From CAJJDF01 sp965657945 (lineage in GTDB: Bacteria > Bacteroidota > Bacteroidia > Flavobacteriales_D > CAJJDF01): a stretch of DNA of 7,396 nucleotides. Location: assembly GCA_965657945.1 (NCBI GenBank), contig CBFHPW010000046.1:1-7396 (forward strand), written 5' to 3'. The notes under the pieces were generated by a model that had not been told where the DNA came from, did no database searches, and worked only from the letters and a program-made list of their open reading frames with translations. Below are positions 1 through 5,940 of the stretch, one piece after another. The translations under genes were made by a program, and so were the position numbers. The stretch's first letter is position 1. Every line of letters begins with the position of its first letter.

Positions 1-2471
1 GCCGTGTCTGTGTTTCCGTTTGTATCTCTGGCGATAAGTGAAACCTCCACTGAACCTGAAATACAAGTGTAAGAAGGAACAATCATCCAAACTGAATCTA
101 CTCCACAGTTATCAGAATATACAGGGCTAAAGTTTGACGTGTCCACTGAACCAATAACGGTTCCTGAACCATCCACAAACAACGTATCTGTTGTTCCAGA
201 AATCATTGGCGCGATGGTATCGTTTTGTCCAATTACAAATGTTGTGTCTCCATAAACGGTACAACCATTCGATTCCGTTACCGTTACTGAATAAGTACCT
301 TGTGCCACTGAAGAGATATCTTCTGTGGTTGCTGAATTACTCCATGCATAGGTGAACGTATTTCCTGTTGTTCCTCCTGTTAAAGTTATATCAACAGCTC
401 CATCATTCGATGACACACAATTGGCATCTGTTGCAACACCCGCAATCTTTACTGAATCAGGTTGAGTTACCGTCACATTTGAAGAAATGGTATTTGTCAT
501 ACAAATTTCATCTCTTACATCTAACGTGTAATTATTTCCTGCCGCTAATCCACTTACTGATAAATTGGTATCATTTACCATAGCGATTCCCTCGTTATTC
601 CATTGGTAAGAAAAATCTCCTGAACCTCCAGTGATAACCGATACAGCGGAACCTGAATCTCCAAAACACAAGGGGTTGGTTACTGTGTTACTGAAAGAAA
701 TAGCGGCATAATTTCCTCCGCTAATTGCAACTGTCTCAGCAGTGGCTCCAGTCGAAGTAAAATCTATTGTTCCGGTAACAGACACTGCCGAAGAGGACAA
801 TCTTACATATACCTTTGTAGAGGGCACTGAGTCATTTGAGTTTTTGGCAAACGTTAACGTAGAAGAATAGGATGTACTATCTAATGAGTATTCCACATTA
901 TTTAACCCGTTTAGCGTAATATTCCCTTGAAGCCTTGCACCACTCACAAAAATAGATTGTGCTTCTGAGTGTTGATTTGCACATTTTATAAACCCTGACA
1001 AAGTTCCTGACGTTGTTATTGTTGGCTCTTCTCCTATTGAATTTCTCAGAACTGAAAAAGACGAAAATGACATTCCTCCAGTAACAATATCTAGCTTATT
1101 ATCACCATCTATGTCTACTAGGATACTATTTCCTTTTCCTGTTCCATATTTTGTATTATCTTGAAATGAACTTGAAGTAATCACACCTCCACTAATTAAA
1201 TTTTTTCTGAAACGATTTCGATTGGCCCTATTCGAACTAATTGCTACAATATCTATCAAACCATCTCCACTAAAATCTCCTGCTGAATTCCAAAAATAAT
1301 TTGTAGATTCTAGTTGAGTAGAGCTAAACGAAGAACTTGTAATTGTACCAGAAATATTATTTTGAAGTACAGTTTGTCCTCCAAAAATATCATTATCTCC
1401 ATCGCTATCTATATCAGTTATTAATCCGTAAAATAAAGAACCGGAATTTATAGAAACCACCGGGTTAAAGGAAACACTACCTGGTGTCGAAGTATTTTCG
1501 AAAAAATAAGAGGAACTTCCAAACATAACAACATCTGGTTTACCATCCATCGATACGTCACCTACTGTTAGGTGTCTTGAACCAGAAGCTCCCGAGATTG
1601 AAATTGCCGTAGGTGAAAACATTATACCTCCTGATGGTGAAGTATTTAAATATACACTAAAACTAGAAGCATAACCGGATGACACCACAATATCAACTTT
1701 CCCGTCTAGATCAATATCGGCTGCATACAATTCAGTGCTACCACTCACAGTTAAATCAACCTTTGTTGCAAAAGAAACTGAACCGGCAGAGGAACTAGTG
1801 TTTCTTAAAAATGAAACTCCCGAAGAACTAATAGTTGCTATATCTAATTGACCATCATTATCGAAATCCGCTGTAGCAATAGACATCCCTGTACCATTTA
1901 CAGAAAAATCTGTACCTGAGGTAAAAGAATTCGCATCTACCAAACCAATTGTACTTGAAGTATTCAAATGAACTCTAACAGAAGACGCACCAACTTTTGC
2001 AATATCGATTTTTCCGTCATTATCAAAATCACCAGCAGCGATAAGGTTAGAGGTAGCAGTACCTCCTAAAACCGTGTTAGAACCAGTTAGTGAAGAAAAG
2101 GTAACAACGTCTTCAAAAGAATCATCATCAACTGTATTTGTTGCAATTGCATTATTAGTCAAATGAAATGCTAACGAACTTTCAGCCAACAAACTGTTTG
2201 TTAAGACAGAAATAGGACGATGTGTTGCATGAGCAGGAACGGTCACAACCAACTGCGTTGCCGTTGCAGAAGTCACGGTTGCTTTCACCCCTCCAAAATA
2301 AACAATATTTTGCGAGGCAGTTGAACTAAAGTTGGCTCCTGTAATAGTTACCGCATCTCCTACTTCTGCACTTCGTGGCGAAAAGGAAGTAATACTTGGG
2401 ACCTGAGCAAAAGCATTTGTTGTTACAATTAAAATACATGCCGTTACAAACGAAAATAATTTTCTATTCAT
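1..2471 (-). CDS. Large secreted multidomain surface protein (FG-GAP propeller, SprB-type repeats), partial at 3' end
   Basis: The minus frame is open for 823 codons and runs off the window edge. From Met1 at 2471 I read: a signal peptide (MNRK, hydrophobic core, cleavage near AFA-Q at 22/23); an IPT/TIG domain (about 24-104, with SFSPRSAEVGD and VTITGANF); seven FG-GAP/VCBS-like units (about 140-475), each with an Asp-rich calcium loop; a beta-rich module common in Bacteroidota surface proteins (about 483-585, ending TSTGATAETVAISGG); two SprB-type repeats (about 596-671 and 679-748); and a HYR-like domain (from about 752, with DNCG and DTNGNT). Cys pairs 602/657, 685/737 and 789/803 could form disulfides. 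By family, this is an exported adhesin-like protein, probably sent out by type IX secretion; that is inference, because the C-terminal sorting domain lies outside the window. In-frame ATGs upstream (2495, 2504, 2528, 2585) are possible starts, but only 2471 puts the signal peptide at the N-terminus. Its own promoter lies upstream. Confidence 0.9.
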   Translation of the reverse strand, partial: MNRKLFSFVTACILIVTTNAFAQVPSITSFSPRSAEVGDAVTITGANFSSTASQNIVYFGGVKATVTSATATQLVVTVPAHATHRPISVLTNSLLAESSLAFHLTNNAIATNTVDDDSFEDVVTFSSLTGSNTVLGGTATSNLIAAGDFDNDGKIDIAKVGASSVRVHLNTSSTIGLVDANSFTSGTDFSVNGTGMSIATADFDNDGQLDIATISSSGVSFLRNTSSSAGSVSFATKVDLTVSGSTELYAADIDLDGKVDIVVSSGYASSFSVYLNTSPSGGIMFSPTAISISGASGSRHLTVGDVSMDGKPDVVMFGSSSYFFENTSTPGSVSFNPVVSINSGSLFYGLITDIDSDGDNDIFGGQTVLQNNISGTITSSSFSSTQLESTNYFWNSAGDFSGDGLIDIVAISSNRANRNRFRKNLISGGVITSSSFQDNTKYGTGKGNSILVDIDGDNKLDIVTGGMSFSSFSVLRNSIGEEPTITTSGTLSGFIKCANQHSEAQSIFVSGARLQGNITLNGLNNVEYSLDSTSYSSTLTFAKNSNDSVPSTKVYVRLSSSAVSVTGTIDFTSTGATAETVAISGGNYAAISFSNTVTNPLCFGDSGSAVSVITGGSGDFSYQWNNEGIAMVNDTNLSVSGLAAGNNYTLDVRDEICMTNTISSNVTVTQPDSVKIAGVATDANCVSSNDGAVDITLTGGTTGNTFTYAWSNSATTEDISSVAQGTYSVTVTESNGCTVYGDTTFVIGQNDTIAPMISGTTDTLFVDGSGTVIGSVDTSNFSPVYSDNCGVDSVWMIVPSYTCISGSVEVSLIARDTNGNTDT
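228..686 (-). repeat. Two SprB-type repeats inside the surface protein
   Basis: Two consecutive units share the pattern C-x(n)-G-x-GG-x(n)-Y-x-W-x(n)-GLAAG or VAQG, then a Y-T/S strand and a second Cys. The first has LCFGDSGSAVSV, then YQWN and GLAAGNNYTLDV. The second has NCVSSNDGAVDI, then YAWS and VAQGTYSVTVTESNGC. This matches the repeat named after SprB, the gliding-motility adhesin of Flavobacterium johnsoniae. The repeat is widespread in Bacteroidota surface proteins, so it does not by itself show a role in gliding. Confidence 0.75.
1089..2030 (-). repeat. Seven FG-GAP/VCBS calcium-loop repeats inside the surface protein
   Basis: Seven Asp-rich loops of the form DxDxDGxxD followed by a hydrophobic strand occur at residues 148 (DFDNDGKID), 202 (DFDNDGQLD), 252 (DIDLDGKVD), 305 (DVSMDGKPD), 353 (DIDSDGDND), 399 (DFSGDGLID) and 453 (DIDGDNKLD). 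The spacing is regular at 46-54 residues. In FG-GAP and integrin-alpha type proteins each such unit forms one propeller blade and the loop binds calcium. Seven units fit one closed seven-bladed propeller; that is inference. Copies four and six have lost one of the early Asp residues (DVSMDG, DFSGDG), and copy seven has DN in place of DG. The units are diverged at DNA level, so they are old and not a recent tandem expansion. Confidence 0.85.
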
Positions 2472-2548
2472 ACCTAGATTTTTTAGATTTTGCATGGAAT
2501 TCATGCGGTTTTTGGTTAATCGAATCATAGTTTTTTCATTCAAAGAAA

Positions 2549-2584
2549 CGCAAACAGCAAGGAGAAACTCCCCGTCCGTGTGCA
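2549..2584 (-). promoter_or_regulatory. Long stem-loop in the 5' leader of the surface-protein gene
   Basis: Read on the minus strand, an outer stem pairs TGCACACGG (2584-2576) with CTGTTTGCG (2557-2549), giving eight of nine pairs including G-U wobbles and one C/T mismatch. A small internal loop (AC opposite G) leads to an inner stem GGGGAG (2573-2568) with CTCCTT (2564-2559), closed by a TTT loop. It starts roughly 10 nt after the expected transcription start and ends 77 nt before the chosen start codon. It is markedly GC-richer than its surroundings. It could affect mRNA stability or translation, or bind a ligand or protein. The stretch is also open in two frames, one of them in frame with the surface protein from an ATG at 2585. 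I cannot assign it to a known riboswitch class. Confidence 0.5.
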
Positions 2585-2602
2585 TTACCTGCAATTAATT
2601 GA

Positions 2603-2632
2603 CAAATATAGTTATTCTTTCTCATTTTCAAA
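2603..2632 (-). promoter_or_regulatory. Bacteroidota-type promoter of the surface-protein gene
   Basis: The minus strand has TTTG (2632-2629), an 18-nt spacer, then TATATTTG (2610-2603). This is an exact match to the Bacteroidota -33/-7 consensus TTTG and TAnnTTTG, with a spacer one base shorter than the usual 19. Transcription should start near 2596, giving a leader of about 125 nt before the ATG at 2471. The site follows the terminator at 2750-2778, so the surface-protein gene is a separate transcription unit from frr. Confidence 0.75.
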
Positions 2633-2749
2633 GAAAAAATGAAACGAATCAGAAAAAGATCTTTTGCAAATTGTTTGTTATCAAAACTCTCTCTTTCTGA
2701 ATCACTCACAATTGATTGAGCTGACAAAAAAATGAGAAATTGAAACGAT

Positions 2750-2778
2750 AAAAAAAGCCCCACCTTTTTGGGTGGAGC
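2750..2778 (-). terminator. Rho-independent terminator between frr and the surface-protein gene
   Basis: On the minus strand GCTCCACC (2778-2771) pairs with GGTGGGGC (2764-2757). That is eight pairs with a single T-G wobble, around a CAAAAA loop, followed at once by seven T residues (2756-2750). This is the strongest intrinsic terminator in the window. It lies 267 nt beyond the frr stop codon, which is far for a plain operon terminator. It may end a long frr 3' UTR or a separate small RNA encoded between 3045 and 2779. Confidence 0.9.
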
Positions 2779-2782
2779 ATTT

Positions 2783-2945
2783 CCTTTTGGTCTTACGGAA
2801 AAGGCATCATTCCTTTTAACTTCCTTGCATTTAAGATTCCATTTACTCCTTCCTATTAAATACCTATAAACTACAACACAGATCCGGACATTTACCTGAT
2901 TCGAATTAGGCCCAGTTTTTCGTCTATGAATCTGGCTTTGGACCT
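2783..2945 (-). ncRNA. Candidate structured 3' UTR or small RNA ahead of the terminator
   Basis: On the minus strand AGGTCCA (2945-2939) can pair with TGGGCCT (2914-2908). Further on, AAAAGG (2817-2812), CCTTTT (2804-2799) and AAAAGG (2788-2783) occur in a row, so the middle element can pair with either neighbour but not both. The intrinsic terminator follows 4 nt later. The stretch also holds AAGGAG (2851-2846), a 6-nt match to the anti-Shine-Dalgarno, in a genome whose genes otherwise lack such sites. Two tiny ORFs come next: ATG-GAA-TCT-TAA, then ATG-CAA-GGA-AGT-TAA. Another frame (2852-2796, stop at 2793) would read EGVNGILNARKLKGMMPFP but has no start codon. I saw no promoter matching TAnnTTTG upstream, so processing from the frr transcript is as likely as independent transcription. 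The boundaries are guesses. Confidence 0.35.
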
Positions 2946-3045
2946 TTTATTTTTTCTCTAAAAATTTACCCCTATATATTAAGGTATAAATTGGGTTGTT
3001 TTTCTTTTTGCCAAACCCGGATGACGATACTTGTAATCTAGTTGC

Positions 3046-3609
3046 TTATACCGTCATGATGTCTTTTTCTTTCAAGGCGATCAACTCATCAATCTTTTTT
3101 GTGTACACATCCACAATTTTTTGCACTTCCTCTTCTCCCCTTTTTGCAAAGTCTTCTGATAAGCCCTCCTCTTTCAGTCCTTTGATAAAATCGTTGGCAT
3201 CTTTCCGCTGATTTCTGATGGAAACCTTGGCAGTTTCCCCTTCAGCTTTTGCTTTTTTCACTAGGTCTTTTCTTCTTTCTTCGGTTAATACCGGAATGTT
3301 AATGATGATTACCTCGCCATTGTTTTGCGGATTCAATCCTAAATTTGAATTAATGATCCCTTTTGCAATTTCATCCAACATAGATTTTTCCCATGGCTGA
3401 ACCGTAATAGTTCGGGCATCTAATGTGTTTACATTAGCTACCTGCGCCAAAGCAGTTGGTGAGCCATAATAATCTACCGTGACACTATCGAGCATAGATG
3501 GGTTTGCTTTTCCTGCTCGTATTTTTTGCAATTCTGTTGTAAGGTGAGAAATTGCTTGGCTCATTTGATCTTTGGCCTCTTCTAGGGCTATGTTAATTTC
3601 TTCTGTCAT
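3046..3609 (-). CDS. frr: Ribosome recycling factor (RRF)
   Basis: This 187-residue protein is the usual length for RRF, which works with EF-G to split post-termination ribosomes and free mRNA and tRNA for the next round. Family landmarks are in order: a long N-terminal helix with LQKIRAGKANPSML (about 27-40); the loop YYGSPTALAQVANV at the start of the second domain; NLGLNPQNNGEVIIINIP; LTEERRKDLVKKAK; and a C-terminal helical stretch ending KEKDIMTV. The ATG at 3609 is preceded by ATTTTCCT, with no Shine-Dalgarno motif. It starts 44 nt after the pyrH stop with no terminator between, so the two are very probably co-transcribed, as is common in bacteria. A weak G/C stem just after the stop (around 2992-3020) has no T-tract; the first good terminator is at 2750-2778. 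Confidence 0.97.
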   Translation of the reverse strand: MTEEINIALEEAKDQMSQAISHLTTELQKIRAGKANPSMLDSVTVDYYGSPTALAQVANVNTLDARTITVQPWEKSMLDEIAKGIINSNLGLNPQNNGEVIIINIPVLTEERRKDLVKKAKAEGETAKVSIRNQRKDANDFIKGLKEEGLSEDFAKRGEEEVQKIVDVYTKKIDELIALKEKDIMTV

Positions 3610-3653
3610 AGGAAAATTAATTTATTGTACTCTTCTAACGTTTTTTACTTGGA

Positions 3654-4361
3654 CTAGTTTTTTACGAGGGTCCCTTCTTTATTTCCTGAAACCACACTGT
3701 TTAAGTTACCCGGTTTATTCATATCAAAAACCACAATCGGTAAGTCGTTTTCTTTGCACAAGGTAAAAGCAGTTAAGTCCATAATATTCAATCCTTTTTC
3801 GTACACTTCATCAAAGGTGATACTTTCAAATTTTGTGGCGTTTGGGTCTTTTTCTGGATCCGCTGTGTAGACTCCGTCTACTCTTGTTCCTTTCAAGATC
3901 ACATCAGCTTCTATTTCAATCGCTCGCAACGAAGCTGCCGAATCAGTAGTAAAATAAGGACTTCCTGTACCAGCTCCAAATATAACAATCCTTCCTTTTT
4001 CTAGGTGTCTTATGGCTCTTCTTCTGATGTACGGCTCGGCTATCTGTTCCATTTTGATAGAGGACATCAATCTGGTTTTCATTCCGTTGCTTTCTAGCGC
4101 GGCTTGCAAAGCAAGTCCATTGATCATTGTAGCAAGCATCCCCATGTAATCTCCCTGAACACGTTCCATAATCCCTTTCTCAGCTTGCACACCTCTAAAA
4201 ATATTACCCCCTCCAATGACAATAGCGATTTCTATGCCCATCTCATGAGCCACTTTTATCTCAGAAGCGTAGGTCGCCAGTCTTTTGTTGTCTATCCCAA
4301 ATTGGTTGTCACCCATCAAAGCTTCCCCGCTCAGTTTTAGTAAAACTCTTTTAAATTTCAT
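3654..4361 (-). CDS. pyrH: Uridylate kinase (UMP kinase)
   Basis: This enzyme phosphorylates UMP to UDP with ATP in pyrimidine nucleotide synthesis, as a cytosolic hexamer of the amino-acid-kinase fold. From Met1 at 4361 the protein is 235 residues, the usual length. Landmarks are KLSGEALMG (9-17), the glycine loop IVIGGGNIFRGV (47-58), GDYMGMLATMINGLAL (70-85), GAGTGSPYFTTDSAA (129-143) and LKGTRVDGVYTADP (156-169). The C-terminal part has DLTAFTLCKENDLPIVVFDM. The frame stays open upstream to an ATG at 4400, which would add 13 residues. I chose 4361 because the family typically begins MKFKRVLLKLSGEAL. The gene lies after the tsf terminator and before frr. I could not find a consensus TAnnTTTG promoter between 4446 and 4362, so its own promoter is either weak or non-canonical, or it depends on read-through. 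Confidence 0.97.
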   Translation of the reverse strand: MKFKRVLLKLSGEALMGDNQFGIDNKRLATYASEIKVAHEMGIEIAIVIGGGNIFRGVQAEKGIMERVQGDYMGMLATMINGLALQAALESNGMKTRLMSSIKMEQIAEPYIRRRAIRHLEKGRIVIFGAGTGSPYFTTDSAASLRAIEIEADVILKGTRVDGVYTADPEKDPNATKFESITFDEVYEKGLNIMDLTAFTLCKENDLPIVVFDMNKPGNLNSVVSGNKEGTLVKN

Positions 4362-4446
4362 AGTTATATGTTGGTATTCCTTATAAATAGAGATACTCAA
4401 TTTGTTTCTCCTCTACGTATAAAAAATGATTCGTTAAAAATAAGGC

Positions 4447-4477
4447 AAAAAAAAGAGAGAACTATCAATTCTCTCTT
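4447..4477 (-). terminator. Rho-independent terminator after tsf
   Basis: On the minus strand AAGAGAGAA (4477-4469) pairs perfectly with TTCTCTCTT (4461-4453) around a 7-nt loop TTGATAG, followed by six more T residues (4452-4447). The 9-bp stem is A/T-rich, so termination may be partial. It begins 22 nt beyond the tsf stop codon. The plus strand also has a T-run after the stem (4479-4484), so the element could act in both directions, although no plus-strand gene reaches it. It separates the translation cluster from pyrH-frr. Confidence 0.8.
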
Positions 4478-4499
4478 CTTTTTTATTAATCAATTTTAG

Positions 4500-4640
4500 T
4501 TAGCTCAATGAAATTCTTTCAAATCCAGTGACAGTTAATTCGCTATCAGTTTCTTTCAAAAACTGAGAAACGCTTTTTTTGTTGTCGCTAAACATGGCTT
4601 GTTCCATCAACGTGTTTTCTTTAAAGAATTTCCCTAATCT
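4500..4640 (-). CDS. tsf: Elongation factor Ts, C-terminal fragment (5' part lost in assembly gap)
   Basis: Only the last 46 residues are visible, from RLGKFFKENTLMEQ to TGFERISLS and a TAA stop. The pattern (R/K)L-x-KFF-K-E-x-TL-x(2)-Q, then a hydrophobic x(2)-FLK, then LTVTGFER is the C-terminal end of EF-Ts in Bacteroidota, not of S2. EF-Ts exchanges GDP for GTP on EF-Tu. Its place directly after rpsB and before pyrH-frr fits the widespread rpsB-tsf-pyrH-frr order. The frame happens to be continuous with rpsB through the N block, so an automated gene call would fuse the two. EF-Ts proteins are roughly 275-320 residues, so about 230-275 residues are missing. I am sure this is not S2, and fairly sure it is EF-Ts. 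Confidence 0.85.
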   Translation of the reverse strand, partial: RLGKFFKENTLMEQAMFSDNKKSVSQFLKETDSELTVTGFERISLS

Positions 4641-4740
4641 NNNNNNNNNNNNNNNNNNNNNNNNNNNNNNNNNNNNNNNNNNNNNNNNNNNNNNNNNNNN
4701 NNNNNNNNNNNNNNNNNNNNNNNNNNNNNNNNNNNNNNNN
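4641..4740. other. Assembly gap of exactly 100 N inside rpsB-tsf
   Basis: The run is exactly 100 N, the conventional size for a scaffold gap of unknown length. S2 sequence stops on one side and EF-Ts C-terminal sequence begins on the other. The true gap must therefore hold the end of rpsB, a spacer and most of tsf, probably about 1 kb. Distances across this point in the window are not real. Confidence 0.97.
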
Positions 4741-5390
4741 GCCATAATGCCTACAATTTTGCTAATTGATTTGGACGCATCATCGTTTGATGGAATTACA
4801 AAATCAACATTCTTAGGGTTCGAATTTGTATCTACCATGGCAAAAACAGGGATTCCTAATTTTCTTGCTTCAGCAAATGCGATATTCTCTTTTTTCACAT
4901 CCACGATAAAAATCGCTGCTGGGGTTCTGTTCATGTCTGCGATAGAACCAAATACAACTTCCAACTTTTCTCTCTGACGAGATCTTTGTAACCTTTCTCT
5001 TTTTGACATGGTGTCAATCGTTCCATCAACCAACATTTTGTCATAAGCTTGCATTTTTCTGATTGACTTCTTCACAGTAGAAAAGTTTGTTAACATTCCT
5101 CCCAACCATCTTTCAGTAACGTAAGGCATGTTGGTTTCTTTCACCAATTCTGCAACTACGTGCTTCGCTTGTTTTTTAGTTGCCACAAACAAAATCTTTT
5201 TTCCTGATTTTGTAATCTGCTTCATTGCTGCCGCAGCTGTTTCTACTTTCTTAACCGTTTTGTTAAGATCAATTACGTGGATTCCATTTTTTTCTGAAAA
5301 AATGTAAGGAGCCATACTTGGGTTCCACTTACTTTTTAGGTGTCCAAAGTGTACACCTGCTTCCAATAACTCGTCAAAGTTTGTTCTCAT
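4741..5390 (-). CDS. rpsB: 30S ribosomal protein S2 (uS2), truncated at 3' end by assembly gap
   Basis: The first 216 residues of S2, a late-assembling small-subunit protein at the head-body junction, are visible. Landmarks are LLEAGVHFGH (8-17), KWNPSMAPYIF (21-31), KKILFVATKKQA (64-75), MPYVTERWLGGMLTNF (88-103), the FGSIADM segment (147-153), and PAAIFIVDV through KLGIPVFAMVDTNSNP to DFVIPSNDDA (157-205). The sequence ends at the N block just as the last helix begins. S2 of this phylum is usually longer than 216 residues, so a C-terminal segment is lost. The ATG at 5390 is preceded by CACAAAAACA with no Shine-Dalgarno motif. It follows rpsI after a 152-nt spacer, much longer than the rplM-rpsI spacer, which leaves room for a leader. 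Confidence 0.96.
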
Positions 5391-5542
5391 TGTTTTTGTG
5401 TTGTTTACATTCTGTCATTCAATCAACATTACTGGTAGCATCGCGAAAAGAAAATGGAGGTATGGTTATAAACACTCTACTCCCTTCCAATCGAGATAGT
5501 CCAGCAAGTTTAGATACTAAACAAAATTTGTACTTGTTTATA
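5391..5542 (-). promoter_or_regulatory. rpsI-rpsB spacer, candidate S2 leader
   Basis: The 152-nt spacer contains no ORF of note and no TTTG/TAnnTTTG promoter pair. On the minus strand it has a perfect 6-bp hairpin, GTTTAG-TAT-CTAAAC (5522-5508), and a second possible stem in which CTA and CTC, separated by one bulged T, pair with GAGTAG around a 10-nt loop (about 5499-5477). S2 is known to repress its own rpsB-tsf mRNA in other bacteria through a structured leader, so a similar element could sit here. I cannot match it to a known leader, and the stems are short. Confidence 0.3.
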
Positions 5543-5929
5543 TTAACGTTTACTAAATTGAAATTTCTTTCTTGCTTTCTTTTGTCCTGGCTTCTTTCTT
5601 TCCACCATTCTAGAATCTCTTGTCATTAACCCTTCTGCTTTCAACATTGGCTTGTATTCTTCGTCTACTTTTACTAAAGCTCGTGCAATCCCCAATCTGA
5701 TAGCTTCAACCTGTCCAGTAAATCCACCCCCATGTACATTGATGTTTGCGTCATACTTACCTAATGTATCAGTCAAGATAAAAGCCTGGTCAACTTTACC
5801 AGTTTGCAAATCAGTAGAAAAATAATCTTTGTAATCTTTCTTGTTGATTGTGATGTTTCCTTTTCCTTCAGATAGATAAACTCTGGCTACAGATGTTTTT
5901 CTTCTTCCTATTGTATTAATAACTTCCAT
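5543..5929 (-). CDS. rpsI: 30S ribosomal protein S9 (uS9)
   Basis: This 128-residue protein is a normal-length S9, which lies in the head of the small subunit with its C-terminal tail reaching the P-site tRNA. It opens with MEVINTIGRRKTSVARVYL, has the core NVHGGGFTGQVEAIRLGIARAL, and ends in the basic tail MTRDSRMVERKKPGQKKARK then FQFSKR. The terminal S-K-R is the universal tRNA-contacting end, so the 3' end is intact. The ATG at 5929 comes 11 nt after the rplM stop, with CAAATAATAGA and no Shine-Dalgarno motif between. It is co-transcribed with rplM, the usual bacterial pairing. Confidence 0.98.
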   Translation of the reverse strand: MEVINTIGRRKTSVARVYLSEGKGNITINKKDYKDYFSTDLQTGKVDQAFILTDTLGKYDANINVHGGGFTGQVEAIRLGIARALVKVDEEYKPMLKAEGLMTRDSRMVERKKPGQKKARKKFQFSKR

Positions 5930-5940
5930 TCTATTATTTG

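Larger units (their letters stand above)
2472..3045. other. 574-nt intergenic region between frr and the surface-protein gene
   Basis: I found no convincing protein gene here on either strand. On the minus strand, in order of transcription, it holds: a 7-bp stem with a large loop (2945-2908); a G-rich SD-like site followed by tiny ORFs (2851-2816); two competing hairpins (2817-2783); a strong intrinsic terminator (2778-2750); about 115 nt of AT-rich sequence with nothing I can name (2749-2633); a consensus promoter (2632-2603); and a structured leader (2584-2549). The 75-codon minus frame at 2763-2536 is not credible: it begins inside the terminator stem and runs through the promoter. Confidence 0.7.

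Noticed and set aside
368..583. Plus-strand frame of 71 codons, and similar ones at 2996-3211, 3218-3400, 3572-3766, 4104-4340, 4579-4977 and 5318-5629
   Set aside because: All lie wholly or mostly antisense to strong minus-strand genes (surface protein, frr, pyrH, rpsB/tsf, rpsI), and none resembles a known protein.
2536..2763. 75-codon minus-strand frame ending GNAHGRGVSPCCLRFFE
   Set aside because: It would start in the terminator stem, and the promoter lies inside it, so its first two thirds would not be on the downstream transcript. Its composition looks non-coding. The last part is discussed as a leader element instead.
2990..3022. Possible frr terminator: GGGTT pairing with AACCC just after the stop codon
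   Set aside because: The stem has only five pairs, the loop is about 16 nt and no T-tract follows on the minus strand.
5505..5525. TAAACTTG resembling a -7 box ahead of rpsB
   Set aside because: It has one mismatch to TAnnTTTG, and the only nearby TTTG is 9 nt upstream, where about 19 is expected.
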